Part shown: positions 14,922 through 23,499 of the stretch, one piece after another | How positions within the stretch are numbered: position 1 is the first letter of the stretch | Layout of the letters: every line of letters begins with the position of its first letter | Assembly (NCBI GenBank): GCA_045116915.1 | Contig: JBGUMQ010000055.1 | Location: forward strand, 1 to 34,270 | Length of the DNA stretch: 34,270 nucleotides | From: UBA9732 sp045116915 | GTDB taxonomy: Bacteria > Spirochaetota > Spirochaetia > Sphaerochaetales > Sphaerochaetaceae | Direction: 5' to 3' | Notes under the pieces: generated by a model | Told to the model about the DNA's origin: nothing | The model's input: the letters and a program-made list of their open reading frames with translations, nothing else | The model's database searches: none | Program-made: the position numbers and the translations under genes

Positions 14922-16775
14922 TCAGAAGCACCCGTACGTGGCACCGATGATGAACTGGACATCGGATGCGTTCTGTCCGCTGATGTTGAAGATGTTCCTC
15001 ATGGTGACGAAATCGATGTTCAGGCTGAGCTTCAGGTTCTCCAGAAGGCTGTACTGTGCCCCAAGTCCGATATCAAGCGTGTACCAGAGCGCATTGCGCG
15101 CGGTCTGTGCATCGGGATACCTGTAGTTGCCGTTCTGAGAATGCGAGGTGGAAGGTCCTGTGTACTGCTCGTAGTACACGTCTCCGGCATGGGCGGGAAC
15201 CTTGCCCCACACCGTCCACAGGTCATGTGTCCCGTGGACCATGAACATCCCGTTGGCACTGAGCGACAGCCTTTGGCCTTCCCACGACGCGGCAAGGTTC
15301 GCCACGATGCAGTCCGGACCGTACTTGTAGCCGAGGACATGGTCCTCATACAGGATGTCGGTGTCCAGTCCCCTTTCCTCATAGGCATAGAGTCTGGTTC
15401 TTATGGCAGCCGTGTAGTCCATGCCGTAGTTTGCATTGTAACCGTCCCTGAGATAACAGAACGCACTTACATAGGCGAATTCGGGATTGATCGTCAGGAC
15501 TCCGCCCTTCACTCCCGTCATGTATTTCAGCCCCAGAAGGCATGCCGTACCGTTGGGAGGCTCCGGATCGTTCATGTCGGGACCGAGGGAGGACTCGAAT
15601 CCGGGCATGGAGAACTGGTCCAGCAGGACCTGTCCGTACACCGACAGTCCCCTGACGACCGTCCAGTCGAGTTCCAAGGCCAGGGTCGAGTTCGAGTTGT
15701 TCGACATGAAGCTGTTGTGCATGAAGAAAAGCGGACTCAGGGCCGCGAACTGGAAGTTGTTTTTATCGGAATCATAGATGAGGCCTTCTGTCAGAGTTAT
15801 GCCGAGCCTGTCACTGAACAGCCGGGCCTCGAACCTGTGTGCACTGTAGAAGAGAAGACCGTCGAGCTTGACCGTGGAGTTGTTGTGTCCCGTACCGGTG
15901 TAGCCTGTCGCGCCCCATGTGTTGTAGTAGTTCACCTTGCTCGGGAAAAACGAGATGAGGTATGTGTACTTGAATTTCTCTCCGTAGGCGGTGAACCTGA
16001 CCATGTCGTGATACGGCAGATTGTCGGAGAGAACGACATTGCCGGTCGTCCCCGCACCCCAGCGCAGTCTGTCGCGTCCGATCTGCAGCGACCATCCGCT
16101 GCCGCCGGCTGCAGCAAATGCCCTGTGGGGGAAGGAGGCTATGTCCAGGACCTTGAGGTCGAACTTCAGGTTCTGGAGCGCGGGGATGTTCGTGTTCAGC
16201 CTTGTGGATCCCAGTTCCCCGTAGGTGTTGCCGCGTGTGGCGTTCTGGATATCCAGCTCGAACAGCGTGTAGAAATGGTCCGTGAGCCATGTCTCCCAGC
16301 TCAGGCTGAAGAACGGTGTTATGTGATTGAGATCCTTGGCGAACCACCATGAGCGGCCTTCGAAGGCATGGTCAGTCAGTCCGTTCTTGTCGGTCCTGCT
16401 GATTGCATCGCCGCCCTTCACATCGTACGTGTGGAAGTACAGCTCAAGATCCAGTGTCCCTGAGAACTCCGCGGCTCCTCCCTTGAAAGTGATCTGATGT
16501 CCTGCATTGAGTTCCTCAAGCGCGGCATCGTACTTTGCGAGCATGTAGTCGGGGACATCGTCCCTGTCGATCGCCTCATACATCTTCAGAAGCTCGTCGG
16601 CGCTCCAGGGACCGGTTGTGGACGGAAGCGCATGCCCTGTGAGGACATTGATCGTGCTTATGGTCCTGTAGATCTCCGAGTCGACGGAATATATCTTCTG
16701 GTTGTTCGCCGCGAAGGCGGCAGCAAGAACCAACAGCAACACTGCCGGTATTGTCGATAGCCTCTTTCTGATCAC
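14922..16775 (-). CDS. Outer-membrane beta-barrel protein C, Wzi-like
   Basis: The 617 residues have a signal peptide (VIRKRLSTIP, then a hydrophobic run ending AAAFA), an N-terminal helical element with SLPSTTGPWSADEL-type sequence (ALPSTTGPWSADEL, 49-62) and a long beta-rich region. The signature GRDRLRWGAGTTGN, then VVLSDNLPY (233-255), resembles the WGxG...LSNN element of the Wzi outer-membrane capsule-assembly family; that assignment is by eye. It is clearly paralogous to divergent protein D over the full length (for example ELYFHT, LTDHFY, NSNSTL.LE, GPD..VANL, HGTHD.WT.W). The start is a GTG at 16775 with AAGGAG 7 nt upstream; longer frames lack such a site. It is the first gene of the three-barrel operon. 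Confidence 0.78.
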   Translation of the reverse strand: MIRKRLSTIPAVLLLVLAAAFAANNQKIYSVDSEIYRTISTINVLTGHALPSTTGPWSADELLKMYEAIDRDDVPDYMLAKYDAALEELNAGHQITFKGGAAEFSGTLDLELYFHTYDVKGGDAISRTDKNGLTDHAFEGRSWWFAKDLNHITPFFSLSWETWLTDHFYTLFELDIQNATRGNTYGELGSTRLNTNIPALQNLKFDLKVLDIASFPHRAFAAAGGSGWSLQIGRDRLRWGAGTTGNVVLSDNLPYHDMVRFTAYGEKFKYTYLISFFPSKVNYYNTWGATGYTGTGHNNSTVKLDGLLFYSAHRFEARLFSDRLGITLTEGLIYDSDKNNFQFAALSPLFFMHNSFMSNNSNSTLALELDWTVVRGLSVYGQVLLDQFSMPGFESSLGPDMNDPEPPNGTACLLGLKYMTGVKGGVLTINPEFAYVSAFCYLRDGYNANYGMDYTAAIRTRLYAYEERGLDTDILYEDHVLGYKYGPDCIVANLAASWEGQRLSLSANGMFMVHGTHDLWTVWGKVPAHAGDVYYEQYTGPSTSHSQNGNYRYPDAQTARNALWYTLDIGLGAQYSLLENLKLSLNIDFVTMRNIFNISGQNASDVQFIIGATYGCF

Positions 16776-16900
16776 TCTCCTGCTCCTTTCGGGAGAGACT
16801 TTATTACATATCGGGGAAAAAGGCAAACACTCTTTTTTTCAACATGAAAATAAAGTATACAATAAAACAAGCACACAATACGACCATCAGGGGGTGAATC
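16776..16900. promoter_or_regulatory. Divergent regulatory region between barrel genes C and D
   Basis: An AT-rich 125-bp region separates two divergent paralogues. For the plus strand, TACAAT (16858-16863) with a T-rich -35 (TTTTTC, 16835-16840) at 17 nt is a fair promoter. For the minus strand, TTGCCT (16826-16821) with TAAAGT (16803-16798) at 17 nt is a weaker one. A T7 run lies at 16833-16839. No clear dyad operator is seen. Confidence 0.45.
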
Positions 16901-18763
16901 ATGAAAAAAACCATTGCCACCGCGATCATTCTTCTTTTCTGTTCTTTCCTGGTGTCCGCAGGGACCGCCAACATGCAGAAGATATACCCTGTGGACAGCG
17001 AAGAGTACACGATGATCAAGTATCTGTACATCGCCCAGGGCCACAGCCTGCCTTCGACAACAGGCCCGTGGAGTGCCGACGAGCTGGCCGACATGCTCAG
17101 GGTTCTTGATGTCGGCTCGATGGACAGCGTCCAGAAGGCCTGGTATGACGCGGTTGAGGCCTCGATCAATGCCAGACCGGATATCGACCTTGACAAGTTC
17201 GGAGTGGACTTCAGCGGGAAAATCAACCTTGAGCTCTATTTCCACACGAACACAGACGGCCATGCAATCACGGCCAACACCTCGAGCCATGATGTCACGG
17301 AGAAAGCCTTCCAGGGAAACCACTGGGTATATGACGAGAACTCCCGGAAGAGCTTCCTGAATTTCGAGATGGAGACCTATCTGACGGACCACTTCTATGC
17401 GGACTTCCAGGCCGACGTGGCCAACAGCCGGCACAGCGATGAGTACTACACCGAAGAACTCGGCATCAGCGAACTCTCCACCAACATCATCGGACTGAAG
17501 CATCTGAAGTTCAACCTGGCGTATTTCGACGGCAACTGGCCCTACAGGTCGTTCCTTTCCGCAGGCGGAGACAACTGGAGCATCCAGATCGGGCGCGACA
17601 AGCTCTCCTGGGGGCCGGGCGAGACCGGAAACCTCACCATCAGCAACAACATGCCGTACCAGAACTTCGGAAGGATCACAGCTTATTCCGACTATTTCAA
17701 GTATACGTTCCTGACCAGTTTCTATCCGCATCCGATCAACTACTGGGACAACCAGGTTTCAGGAGCGGAAAACCCGCACTGGCACGGTCTGGACAACACG
17801 TACTGGGGACCTGCATACAAGGGACTGAGCATGTACATCGGCCACAGGCTTGAAGCCAGGCTGTTCAACGACAAGCTCACGATTGCCGGAGTGGAAGGCC
17901 TGATGTACCTGTCCGAGGACAACACGATCGATGTGCGTGCGCTGAACCCGCTGAACTTCAACCACAACAACTACATCGCCCGCAACTCCAATTCCACGCT
18001 GGAACTCGAGTTCAACTACACCCCCGTCAAGGGTCTGAATGTCTACGGCGAGATGGTGATCGACGAGATCGCATTCCCCGGAATCGAGACACCGCCTTCG
18101 GCGGAGAACAGAAGGAATCCCACCGCCATGGGATTCATCTTCGGAGTCAAGGGCGTGTACACGGTCGGCAACGGAATCCTGCACGCATCGGCGGAGTTCG
18201 CCAGGACAGACCCGTACCTCTATCTCAGGGACGGATTGGACAGGTACAATGCGGCCGGCAACCAGGAGGGCTATTACGGGATCAGCTACGTGGTGGCCAT
18301 CCGCAACTGGAGCTCGGTGGGAGCGGGAATCACCTACGACGAGTACTTCCAGGGCTACACGTTCGGACCCGATGCAGTGGTTGCGAACCTCAAGGCAGGA
18401 TGGACCACTTCGGACCTCAGGCTCAGTGTGGAAGGCAGCCTGTTCTACATGGCTCACGGAACACACGATGCATGGACAATGTGGACAGCCATAGGAGGAA
18501 GCGAGGAGGACTACAACGCAAACAAGTCCTCCCCGACAGACAAGCATACTTCATACAACGCGAAGTATGCCTATAAGTCAGGAAACGTTGACCTTGCCGT
18601 GGAGAAGACCCTTGTATGCGGCATAAATGCATCCTACAAGGTCTCTTCATGGCTTACGGTCATGGTCCAGGCAGACTTCGTGAGCATCAGGAACTACGGC
18701 AACATCCCCGGAGTCGACCAGAGCGACTTCCAGCTTGTTGCAAGCGCCACATTCTCGTTCTGA
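16901..18763 (+). CDS. Outer-membrane beta-barrel protein D, Wzi-like
   Basis: The 620 residues have a clean signal peptide (MKKTIATAII, hydrophobic core, cleavage near SAGTA), then SLPSTTGPWSADEL (49-62), and a beta-rich body ending in a strand that closes with Phe (VASATFSF), as outer-membrane barrels often do. The signature GRDKLSWGPGETGN, then LTISNNMPY (231-253), is the closest of the four to the Wzi pattern. It is paralogous along its length to divergent protein C. ATG at 16901 has GGGGG 7 nt upstream. A strong terminator follows the stop, so it is a single-gene transcript. If the Wzi resemblance is real, it may bind or help display a surface polysaccharide. A porin or adhesin role is the main alternative. 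Confidence 0.78.
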   Translation: MKKTIATAIILLFCSFLVSAGTANMQKIYPVDSEEYTMIKYLYIAQGHSLPSTTGPWSADELADMLRVLDVGSMDSVQKAWYDAVEASINARPDIDLDKFGVDFSGKINLELYFHTNTDGHAITANTSSHDVTEKAFQGNHWVYDENSRKSFLNFEMETYLTDHFYADFQADVANSRHSDEYYTEELGISELSTNIIGLKHLKFNLAYFDGNWPYRSFLSAGGDNWSIQIGRDKLSWGPGETGNLTISNNMPYQNFGRITAYSDYFKYTFLTSFYPHPINYWDNQVSGAENPHWHGLDNTYWGPAYKGLSMYIGHRLEARLFNDKLTIAGVEGLMYLSEDNTIDVRALNPLNFNHNNYIARNSNSTLELEFNYTPVKGLNVYGEMVIDEIAFPGIETPPSAENRRNPTAMGFIFGVKGVYTVGNGILHASAEFARTDPYLYLRDGLDRYNAAGNQEGYYGISYVVAIRNWSSVGAGITYDEYFQGYTFGPDAVVANLKAGWTTSDLRLSVEGSLFYMAHGTHDAWTMWTAIGGSEEDYNANKSSPTDKHTSYNAKYAYKSGNVDLAVEKTLVCGINASYKVSSWLTVMVQADFVSIRNYGNIPGVDQSDFQLVASATFSF

Positions 18764-18783
18764 AGTCATGGCTTCAACGAAAT

Positions 18784-18815
18784 CGGGACCGCTTTCCGCG
18801 GTCCCGTTCTTTTTC
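18784..18815 (+). terminator. Rho-independent terminator after barrel gene D
   Basis: A perfect 9-bp stem (CGGGACCGC at 18784-18792 with GCGGTCCCG at 18798-18806, loop TTTCC) is followed by TTCTTTTT. It lies 20 nt past the stop codon and protects the convergent rlmB gene from read-through. Confidence 0.85.
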
Positions 18816-18827
18816 CCGTTCCTTTTG

Positions 18828-19583
18828 TCAGACAGAAGGAAAACTCCTGCGGTACTCGTACATGAGTATTCCCGCGGCAACGGAGACGTTGAGGGAGTCT
18901 ATGTGTCCCGACATGGGGATGGAGACTATGTGGTCGCACTTGGTCCTGACCAGGGAACGCATGCCGCTTCCCTCGCTTCCCATGACGATGGCGGTGCGCT
19001 TGGAGAACCTGGTTTCGTACGACGGATCCCCGTTCATGTCCGCCCCGTAGATCCAGAACCCGTACTCCTTCAGGACATCGAGTTCCCTCGCCAGGTTCGG
19101 CACCGTGGACATGGTCACGTACTGGGCGGCTCCGGAGGATATCCTGATGACGGTCTCGTTGGCGCTGGCGCTCCTTCTCTCCGGCACGATGATCAGTGCG
19201 GCGGAGAACTGGTCGGCACTCCTGAGGATGGCTCCGAGGTTGTGCGGATCGGTAATCTCGTCCAGAGCGATGACAAGGGCTCCGTCACCTTCCTTCAGAC
19301 TCTTGCAGAAATCGACGACCGACATCTCACGTATCCTTCCGCCCTGGCTCTGCGCGGACCTTGCACCCAGGTCCAGCACGGCACCCCGGTGGTCGGTGCT
19401 TCCGGCTATCCTGTTCAGTTCGAGCTCGGAGACCTTCTTCACGGCGGTCTTGCCGTTGGACATTGCCTTGAACTCAAGCGCGCTGTTCCTGCGGTCTCCC
19501 CTGAGAAGATACAGTGTGCTCCCGTGGGATGCGTTCTTCAGGGCTTCCTCGATTGCATGTATGCCGGTGATCTTCGTTCCCAT
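18828..19583 (-). CDS. rlmB: SpoU-family rRNA 2'-O-methyltransferase (RlmB-like)
   Basis: A 251-residue TrmH/SpoU (SPOUT) methyltransferase. The N-terminal substrate-binding domain contains GIHAIEEAL (7-15). The trefoil-knot motifs follow: DEITDPHNLGAILRSA (motif 1), VMGSEGSGM (motif 2) and PMSGHIDSLNVSVAAGIL (motif 3), which bind S-adenosylmethionine. Length and architecture fit RlmB, which methylates G2251 (E. coli numbering) of 23S rRNA; other TrmH-group specificities cannot be excluded. ATG at 19583 is 7 nt after the dnaJ stop. GAGG, which includes part of that stop codon, lies 5-6 nt upstream, so the gene is coupled to the end of the chaperone operon. Confidence 0.9.
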   Translation of the reverse strand: MGTKITGIHAIEEALKNASHGSTLYLLRGDRRNSALEFKAMSNGKTAVKKVSELELNRIAGSTDHRGAVLDLGARSAQSQGGRIREMSVVDFCKSLKEGDGALVIALDEITDPHNLGAILRSADQFSAALIIVPERRSASANETVIRISSGAAQYVTMSTVPNLARELDVLKEYGFWIYGADMNGDPSYETRFSKRTAIVMGSEGSGMRSLVRTKCDHIVSIPMSGHIDSLNVSVAAGILMYEYRRSFPSV

Positions 19584-19590
19584 GATGACC

Positions 19591-20718
19591 TCAATTGTTT
19601 TCGAACTGCACAGGGGTCGGGCTGTCGTTCTCGCCCATGGCCTCCGACAGTTCCTGCATTATCTTCTTCGCCTTCATTCCAAGGCGCTTGGGTGTTTCTA
19701 TCTGGACCTTGATGTACATATCGCCCCTTGACTCGGTATTCCTGTAACGCGGCAGTCCCTGTCCCTTCACGCGGATGATCTTGCCGTTCTGGATTCCGGC
19801 GGGGATGCTGACCTTGATGTTCTCGTTCTGAAGGTTCTTCACAAAAATATCAAGCCCGAGCGCAGCCTGGGTCATCGATATTGGGATCTGCACATACAGG
19901 TCCTCACCGCTGCGGACGAAGTACCTGTGGGGTCTGACGTTCACGCGGACATAGAGGTCGCCCGGTGTGGCGCAGTTGGCCACGGCGTTTCCCATCTGCG
20001 GGATGATGATGTCGCTTCCGCTCTCGATTCCGGCGGGGATCTTGATCTTCAGCGTCTGGCTCTTGCGCACGGTCCCGGTTCCCCTGCAGTTGGGGCACGG
20101 ATCGGAGATCACCGTTCCGCGGCCGCCGCAGGTCGGACAGGTGCGCGACATGGAGAAGAAACCGCTGGACTGGCGGATCTGGCCCACGCCTCCGCAGGTC
20201 GGACAGGTCTTGTTGGATGCGGTTCCCTTGGCCGAACCGGTTCCGTGGCAGGACTCGCATGCCACCTGGTGGGAGTATGTCATCTCCTTCTTGAAATCCT
20301 GGACGATATCCTGGAGGTCGACCTCGATGTTGACCCTTATGCTCTGGCCGACATCCGGATTGCGCTGCGCCCTGGTCCTTGCGGAACCTCCGCCGAACCC
20401 GAACAGGTCCTCGAAGATGCTTCCGAACCCGCCGCCCGAGAACAGGTCGCTGAAGTCCCTGTATGCGGCACCGCCGAATCCCTGGGAACCGTCCACGCCG
20501 GCGAAGCCGTAGGCGTCGTAGTTCTTTCTCTTGGACTCGTCCGACAGGACCTCATAGGCCTCCGTGGCCTCCTTGAACCTCTCTTCCGCGGCCTTGTCGC
20601 CGGGATTGCGGTCCGGATGGTTCTCTATAGCCAGTTTCCGGTACGCCTTCTTTATCTCTTCCTGTGTGGCGCTCTTGGATACTCCCAGGACCTCATAGTA
20701 ATCACGTTTGTCAGCCAT
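19591..20718 (-). CDS. dnaJ: Chaperone DnaJ (Hsp40)
   Basis: The 375-residue type I DnaJ has a J domain at 1-70 with HPD at 34-36, a Gly/Phe-rich stretch (about 75-115), a zinc-binding domain with four CxxCxGxG-type repeats (CESCHGTG, CPTCGGVG, CPTCGGRG, CPNCRGTG) and a C-terminal substrate-binding region. It stimulates the DnaK ATPase and delivers unfolded clients. The ATG at 20718 (MADKRDYY) is the natural family start, with only a weak GGGA 4-5 nt upstream. It follows dnaK after 115 bp containing a hairpin, and rlmB follows after 7 nt. Confidence 0.97.
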   Translation of the reverse strand: MADKRDYYEVLGVSKSATQEEIKKAYRKLAIENHPDRNPGDKAAEERFKEATEAYEVLSDESKRKNYDAYGFAGVDGSQGFGGAAYRDFSDLFSGGGFGSIFEDLFGFGGGSARTRAQRNPDVGQSIRVNIEVDLQDIVQDFKKEMTYSHQVACESCHGTGSAKGTASNKTCPTCGGVGQIRQSSGFFSMSRTCPTCGGRGTVISDPCPNCRGTGTVRKSQTLKIKIPAGIESGSDIIIPQMGNAVANCATPGDLYVRVNVRPHRYFVRSGEDLYVQIPISMTQAALGLDIFVKNLQNENIKVSIPAGIQNGKIIRVKGQGLPRYRNTESRGDMYIKVQIETPKRLGMKAKKIMQELSEAMGENDSPTPVQFENN

Positions 20719-20735
20719 AATTCCCAAACAACCTT

Positions 20736-20750
20736 CTTATTACGGATAAG
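20736..20750. other. Short dyad between dnaK and dnaJ
   Basis: A perfect 5-bp inverted repeat (CTTAT, 5-nt spacer, ATAAG) lies 17 bp upstream of the dnaJ ATG, next to an A7/T7 run at 20756-20762. It could be a small regulatory dyad. It is not the CIRCE operator. Confidence 0.25.
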
Positions 20751-20783
20751 TTAACAAAAAAAGCAGGATTAGTACACAGAGAA

Positions 20784-20805
20784 GGGAACCGCCTGAGCGA
20801 TTCCC
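20784..20805 (-). terminator. Intra-operon hairpin downstream of dnaK
   Basis: On the minus strand, 28 nt after the dnaK stop, GGGAATCGC pairs with GCGGTTCCC (one G-U pair, 4-nt loop), and purine/pyrimidine-rich flanks could extend it. The following bases are TTCTCT rather than a strong U-tract. A partial terminator or mRNA-processing element lowering dnaJ relative to dnaK is the likely role. Confidence 0.4.
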
Positions 20806-20833
20806 CTCCTCTGTTTTGTCCGGCGGTTCCGGA

Positions 20834-22759
20834 TCAGTTCACGACTTCGTAATCGGCGTCGGATGCACCGGCGTTCGAAGGACCTCCCTGCGGTCCCTGA
20901 GGCCCTGCTCCGGGTCCCTGGGGCCCTGCCTGGGCTCCGCCCTGCGGGTTGGCGTTCTTGTACATCTCCTCGGCCAGCTTGTAGGAAGCCGTCTGGAGAG
21001 CCTCGGTCTTGGACTTGATTTCCTCGACGGATGCGCTCTGGTTGGCGAGCACGGCCTTGAGGTCGGCCATGGCGCTCTCGATTGATGCCTTGCTGGCGGC
21101 ATCGACCTTGTCGCCGTAGTCCTTCATGGCCTTCTCGGTCTGGTAGACCAGGCTGTCGGCGTTGTTGCGGGCATCGATCTTCTCGCGCTCCTTCTTGTCT
21201 TCCTCTGCATGGGCCTCGGCGTCCTTGACCATCCTGTCGATCTCGCTCTCGTCGAGTCCGCTGGAGCTCTGGATCTGGATGCTCTGCTCCTTGCCTGTTC
21301 CGAGGTCCTTGGCCGACACGTGCACGATACCGTTGGCATCGATGTCGAATGTAACCTCGATCTGGGGTACTCCGCGCGGGGCAGCCGGGATTCCGACAAG
21401 GTCGAATGTTCCGAGCGTCCTGTTCTGGGATGCCATCTCACGCTCTCCCTGCAGGACATGGATGCTGACAGCCGTCTGTCCGTCGGCCGCGGTGGAGAAC
21501 ACCTGGCTCTTCCTTGTGGGGATCGTGGTGTTCCTTTCGATCAGTCTTGTGGTGACTCCGCCCAGGGTCTCGATTCCGAGTGAGAGCGGTGTGACATCCA
21601 GAAGCAGGACGTCCTTGACCGAACCTCCGAGGATTCCGCCCTGGATGGCGGCGCCCATCGCGACGACCTCATCCGGGTTGACTCCCTTGTGCGGCTCCTT
21701 GCCGAACAGGGCCTTGACGGTCTCCTGGACCTTGGGGACACGTGTGGATCCGCCGACCAGGATGACCTCGTCGATATCGGATGCCGAAAGTCCTGCATCC
21801 CTGAGTGCGTTCTGGCAGGGGATCTTGGTCCTCTCGATGAGGTCGTCGATCAGCTGCTCGAAGGCGGCTCTGGTGAGTGTCATCTGCAGGTGCTTGGGGC
21901 CTGTGGCGTCCGCCGAGATGAACGGCAGGTTGATGTCCGTGGATGTCGAGTTGGAAAGCTCGATCTTGGCCTTCTCGGCGGCTTCCTTCAGTCTCTGGAG
22001 GGCCATCTTGTCGGTCGAAAGGTCGATTCCGGTCTCCTTCTTGAAGTTGGACACCATCCACTCGATGATCCTCTGGTCGAAGTTGTCTCCTCCGAGGTGT
22101 GTGTCTCCGTTGGTCGACTTGACCTCGAAGACACCGTCTCCGAGCTCCAGGATGGAGATGTCGAACGTTCCTCCGCCGAGGTCGTAGACGGCGATCTTCT
22201 CATCCTTGGAGGAATCCTTTCCGAATCCGTATGCAAGGGCCGCGGCCGTGGGCTCGTTGACGATCCTCTTGACGTCGAGTCCGGCGATCTTTCCGGCGTC
22301 CTTGGTTGCCTGTCTCTGGGCATCGTTGAAGTATGCCGGAACGGTGATGACGGCTTCCGTGACGGGCTCTCCGAGATAGTCCTCGGCTGTCTTCTTCATC
22401 TTCTGGAGGATGTTGGCCGAAATCTCCTCGGGGCTGTACTCGGTTCCGCGGATGGCGATCCTGACGGCACCGTTGGAGCCGGACACCACTTTATAAGGAA
22501 TCATCGAGAGCTCGTTGGGCACTTCGTTGTACTTGTGTCCCATGAAGCGCTTGATCGAATACACCGTGTTCTCTGCGTTCGTGACGATCTGGTTCTTGGC
22601 CGGCTGGCCGACAAGGCGGTCGCCCTTGGCTGTGAATCCGACTACGGACGGGGTTGTCCTCTGTCCTTCCGAGTTGGCCATGACCACAGGCTCGGAGCCT
22701 TCCATGACCGACACGCAGCTGTTTGTTGTTCCAAGATCAATTCCTATAATCTTTCCCAT
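20834..22759 (-). CDS. dnaK: Chaperone DnaK (Hsp70)
   Basis: The 641-residue Hsp70 has an N-terminal ATPase domain beginning GKIIGIDLGTTNSCV, with YDLGGGTFD and VGGSTRVP phosphate/adenosine motifs. A substrate-binding domain follows (about 390-510, including LLLDVTPLSLGIET), then a helical lid and a Gly/Pro/Gln-rich tail ending DADYEVVN. It binds exposed hydrophobic segments in an ATP cycle driven by DnaJ and GrpE. ATG at 22759 has AGGAGA 7-8 nt upstream. grpE ends 73 nt upstream, and a second promoter-like element lies in that gap. Length is typical. Confidence 0.99.
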   Translation of the reverse strand: MGKIIGIDLGTTNSCVSVMEGSEPVVMANSEGQRTTPSVVGFTAKGDRLVGQPAKNQIVTNAENTVYSIKRFMGHKYNEVPNELSMIPYKVVSGSNGAVRIAIRGTEYSPEEISANILQKMKKTAEDYLGEPVTEAVITVPAYFNDAQRQATKDAGKIAGLDVKRIVNEPTAAALAYGFGKDSSKDEKIAVYDLGGGTFDISILELGDGVFEVKSTNGDTHLGGDNFDQRIIEWMVSNFKKETGIDLSTDKMALQRLKEAAEKAKIELSNSTSTDINLPFISADATGPKHLQMTLTRAAFEQLIDDLIERTKIPCQNALRDAGLSASDIDEVILVGGSTRVPKVQETVKALFGKEPHKGVNPDEVVAMGAAIQGGILGGSVKDVLLLDVTPLSLGIETLGGVTTRLIERNTTIPTRKSQVFSTAADGQTAVSIHVLQGEREMASQNRTLGTFDLVGIPAAPRGVPQIEVTFDIDANGIVHVSAKDLGTGKEQSIQIQSSSGLDESEIDRMVKDAEAHAEEDKKEREKIDARNNADSLVYQTEKAMKDYGDKVDAASKASIESAMADLKAVLANQSASVEEIKSKTEALQTASYKLAEEMYKNANPQGGAQAGPQGPGAGPQGPQGGPSNAGASDADYEVVN

Positions 22760-22802
22760 ATATCTGTCTCCTAATCATCATGCTAAGATTTGTTCTGCCG
22801 TA

Positions 22803-22831
22803 AATTTAACCATACGTCGCGAAATCGTCAA
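22803..22831 (-). promoter_or_regulatory. Possible internal promoter for dnaK
   Basis: TTGACG (22831-22826), 17-nt spacer, TAAATT (22808-22803), in the gap right after grpE. It shares the -35 sequence and spacing of the promoter ahead of grpE. Confidence 0.35.
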
Positions 22832-22832
22832 A

Positions 22833-23423
22833 TCATTCGGGCTTCCCGATCCTGACCTTCGCCGGGCGTATGACCCTGCCGTGCAGCGTGTAGCCTTTCT
22901 GGAACTCGTCCAGGACGGTTTCCTTGTCCAGGCTCTCGTCGACCGTCATCATGCAGGCCTCATGCAGGGAGGGGTCGAACTCCTGTCCGACGGACTCTAT
23001 GGCCTTCAGGCCCCAGTTCTTGTCCAGTGTGGACAGAAGCTGGCCCTGCGTCATCTCGAACCCTTCGATCAGGCCCTTGACGTCTCCGGTGCCCTTCGCC
23101 GCGGCAAGTGCCCTCTCCATGTTGTCCAGAAATCCCAGCAGGTCCCTGATCAGGTTCTCGTTGGCGAACTGGACGGCCTCCTCCTTGTCGCGGATGAGGC
23201 GCTTGCGGTAGTTCTCAAGCTCCGCCTGACGCCTGAGCATCTGGTCCTTGAGCTCCGCATTGGCCGCCTCGAGTTCGGCGACCTTGTTCCGGAGGAGCTC
23301 CTCTTCGGAGACTTCCTCCGCCTGGTCCTCCGATGAGGCCTCTTCCACAGGAATCTGCTCCTCAGCGGGGATCTCCTGCTCCATATCGAGTTCCTTTTCC
23401 TTTTCTTCCTTGTGCTTGCCCAT
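22833..23423 (-). CDS. grpE: Nucleotide exchange factor GrpE
   Basis: The 196-residue GrpE has an acidic, Glu-rich N-terminus (1-40), a long coiled-coil helix (about 40-95, with RRQAELENYRKRL) and a C-terminal beta domain containing the conserved EFDPSLHEA and GYTLHGRVIRPAKVRIGKPE-type ending. It releases ADP from DnaK. ATG at 23423 has AAGG 8 nt upstream. It is the first gene of the grpE-dnaK-dnaJ-rlmB group. No hrcA gene and no CIRCE inverted repeat are found nearby, so heat-shock control, if any, acts otherwise. Confidence 0.97.
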   Translation of the reverse strand: MGKHKEEKEKELDMEQEIPAEEQIPVEEASSEDQAEEVSEEELLRNKVAELEAANAELKDQMLRRQAELENYRKRLIRDKEEAVQFANENLIRDLLGFLDNMERALAAAKGTGDVKGLIEGFEMTQGQLLSTLDKNWGLKAIESVGQEFDPSLHEACMMTVDESLDKETVLDEFQKGYTLHGRVIRPAKVRIGKPE

Positions 23424-23452
23424 GATGTACCTTCCGTTTCGTTTGCAGAAGT

Positions 23453-23481
23453 AAGTTACAGAGGAGTCAATGAAACGTCAA
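23453..23481 (-). promoter_or_regulatory. Sigma70-type promoter ahead of grpE
   Basis: TTGACG (23481-23476), 17-nt spacer, TAACTT (23458-23453) on the minus strand. The predicted start is near 23446, about 23 nt before the grpE ATG. Confidence 0.6.
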
Positions 23482-23499
23482 GTAAACGGAGGGACTATG

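Noticed and set aside
14790..16352. Plus-strand open frame of 520 codons opposite barrel genes B and C
   Set aside because: It has low-complexity Val/Arg/Gly/His-rich composition and no recognisable domain, and it spans the junction of two real minus-strand genes. It is an antisense shadow.
23424..23499. Search for a CIRCE operator (TTAGCACTC-N9-GAGTGCTAA) ahead of grpE
   Set aside because: No such repeat is present, even allowing several mismatches.
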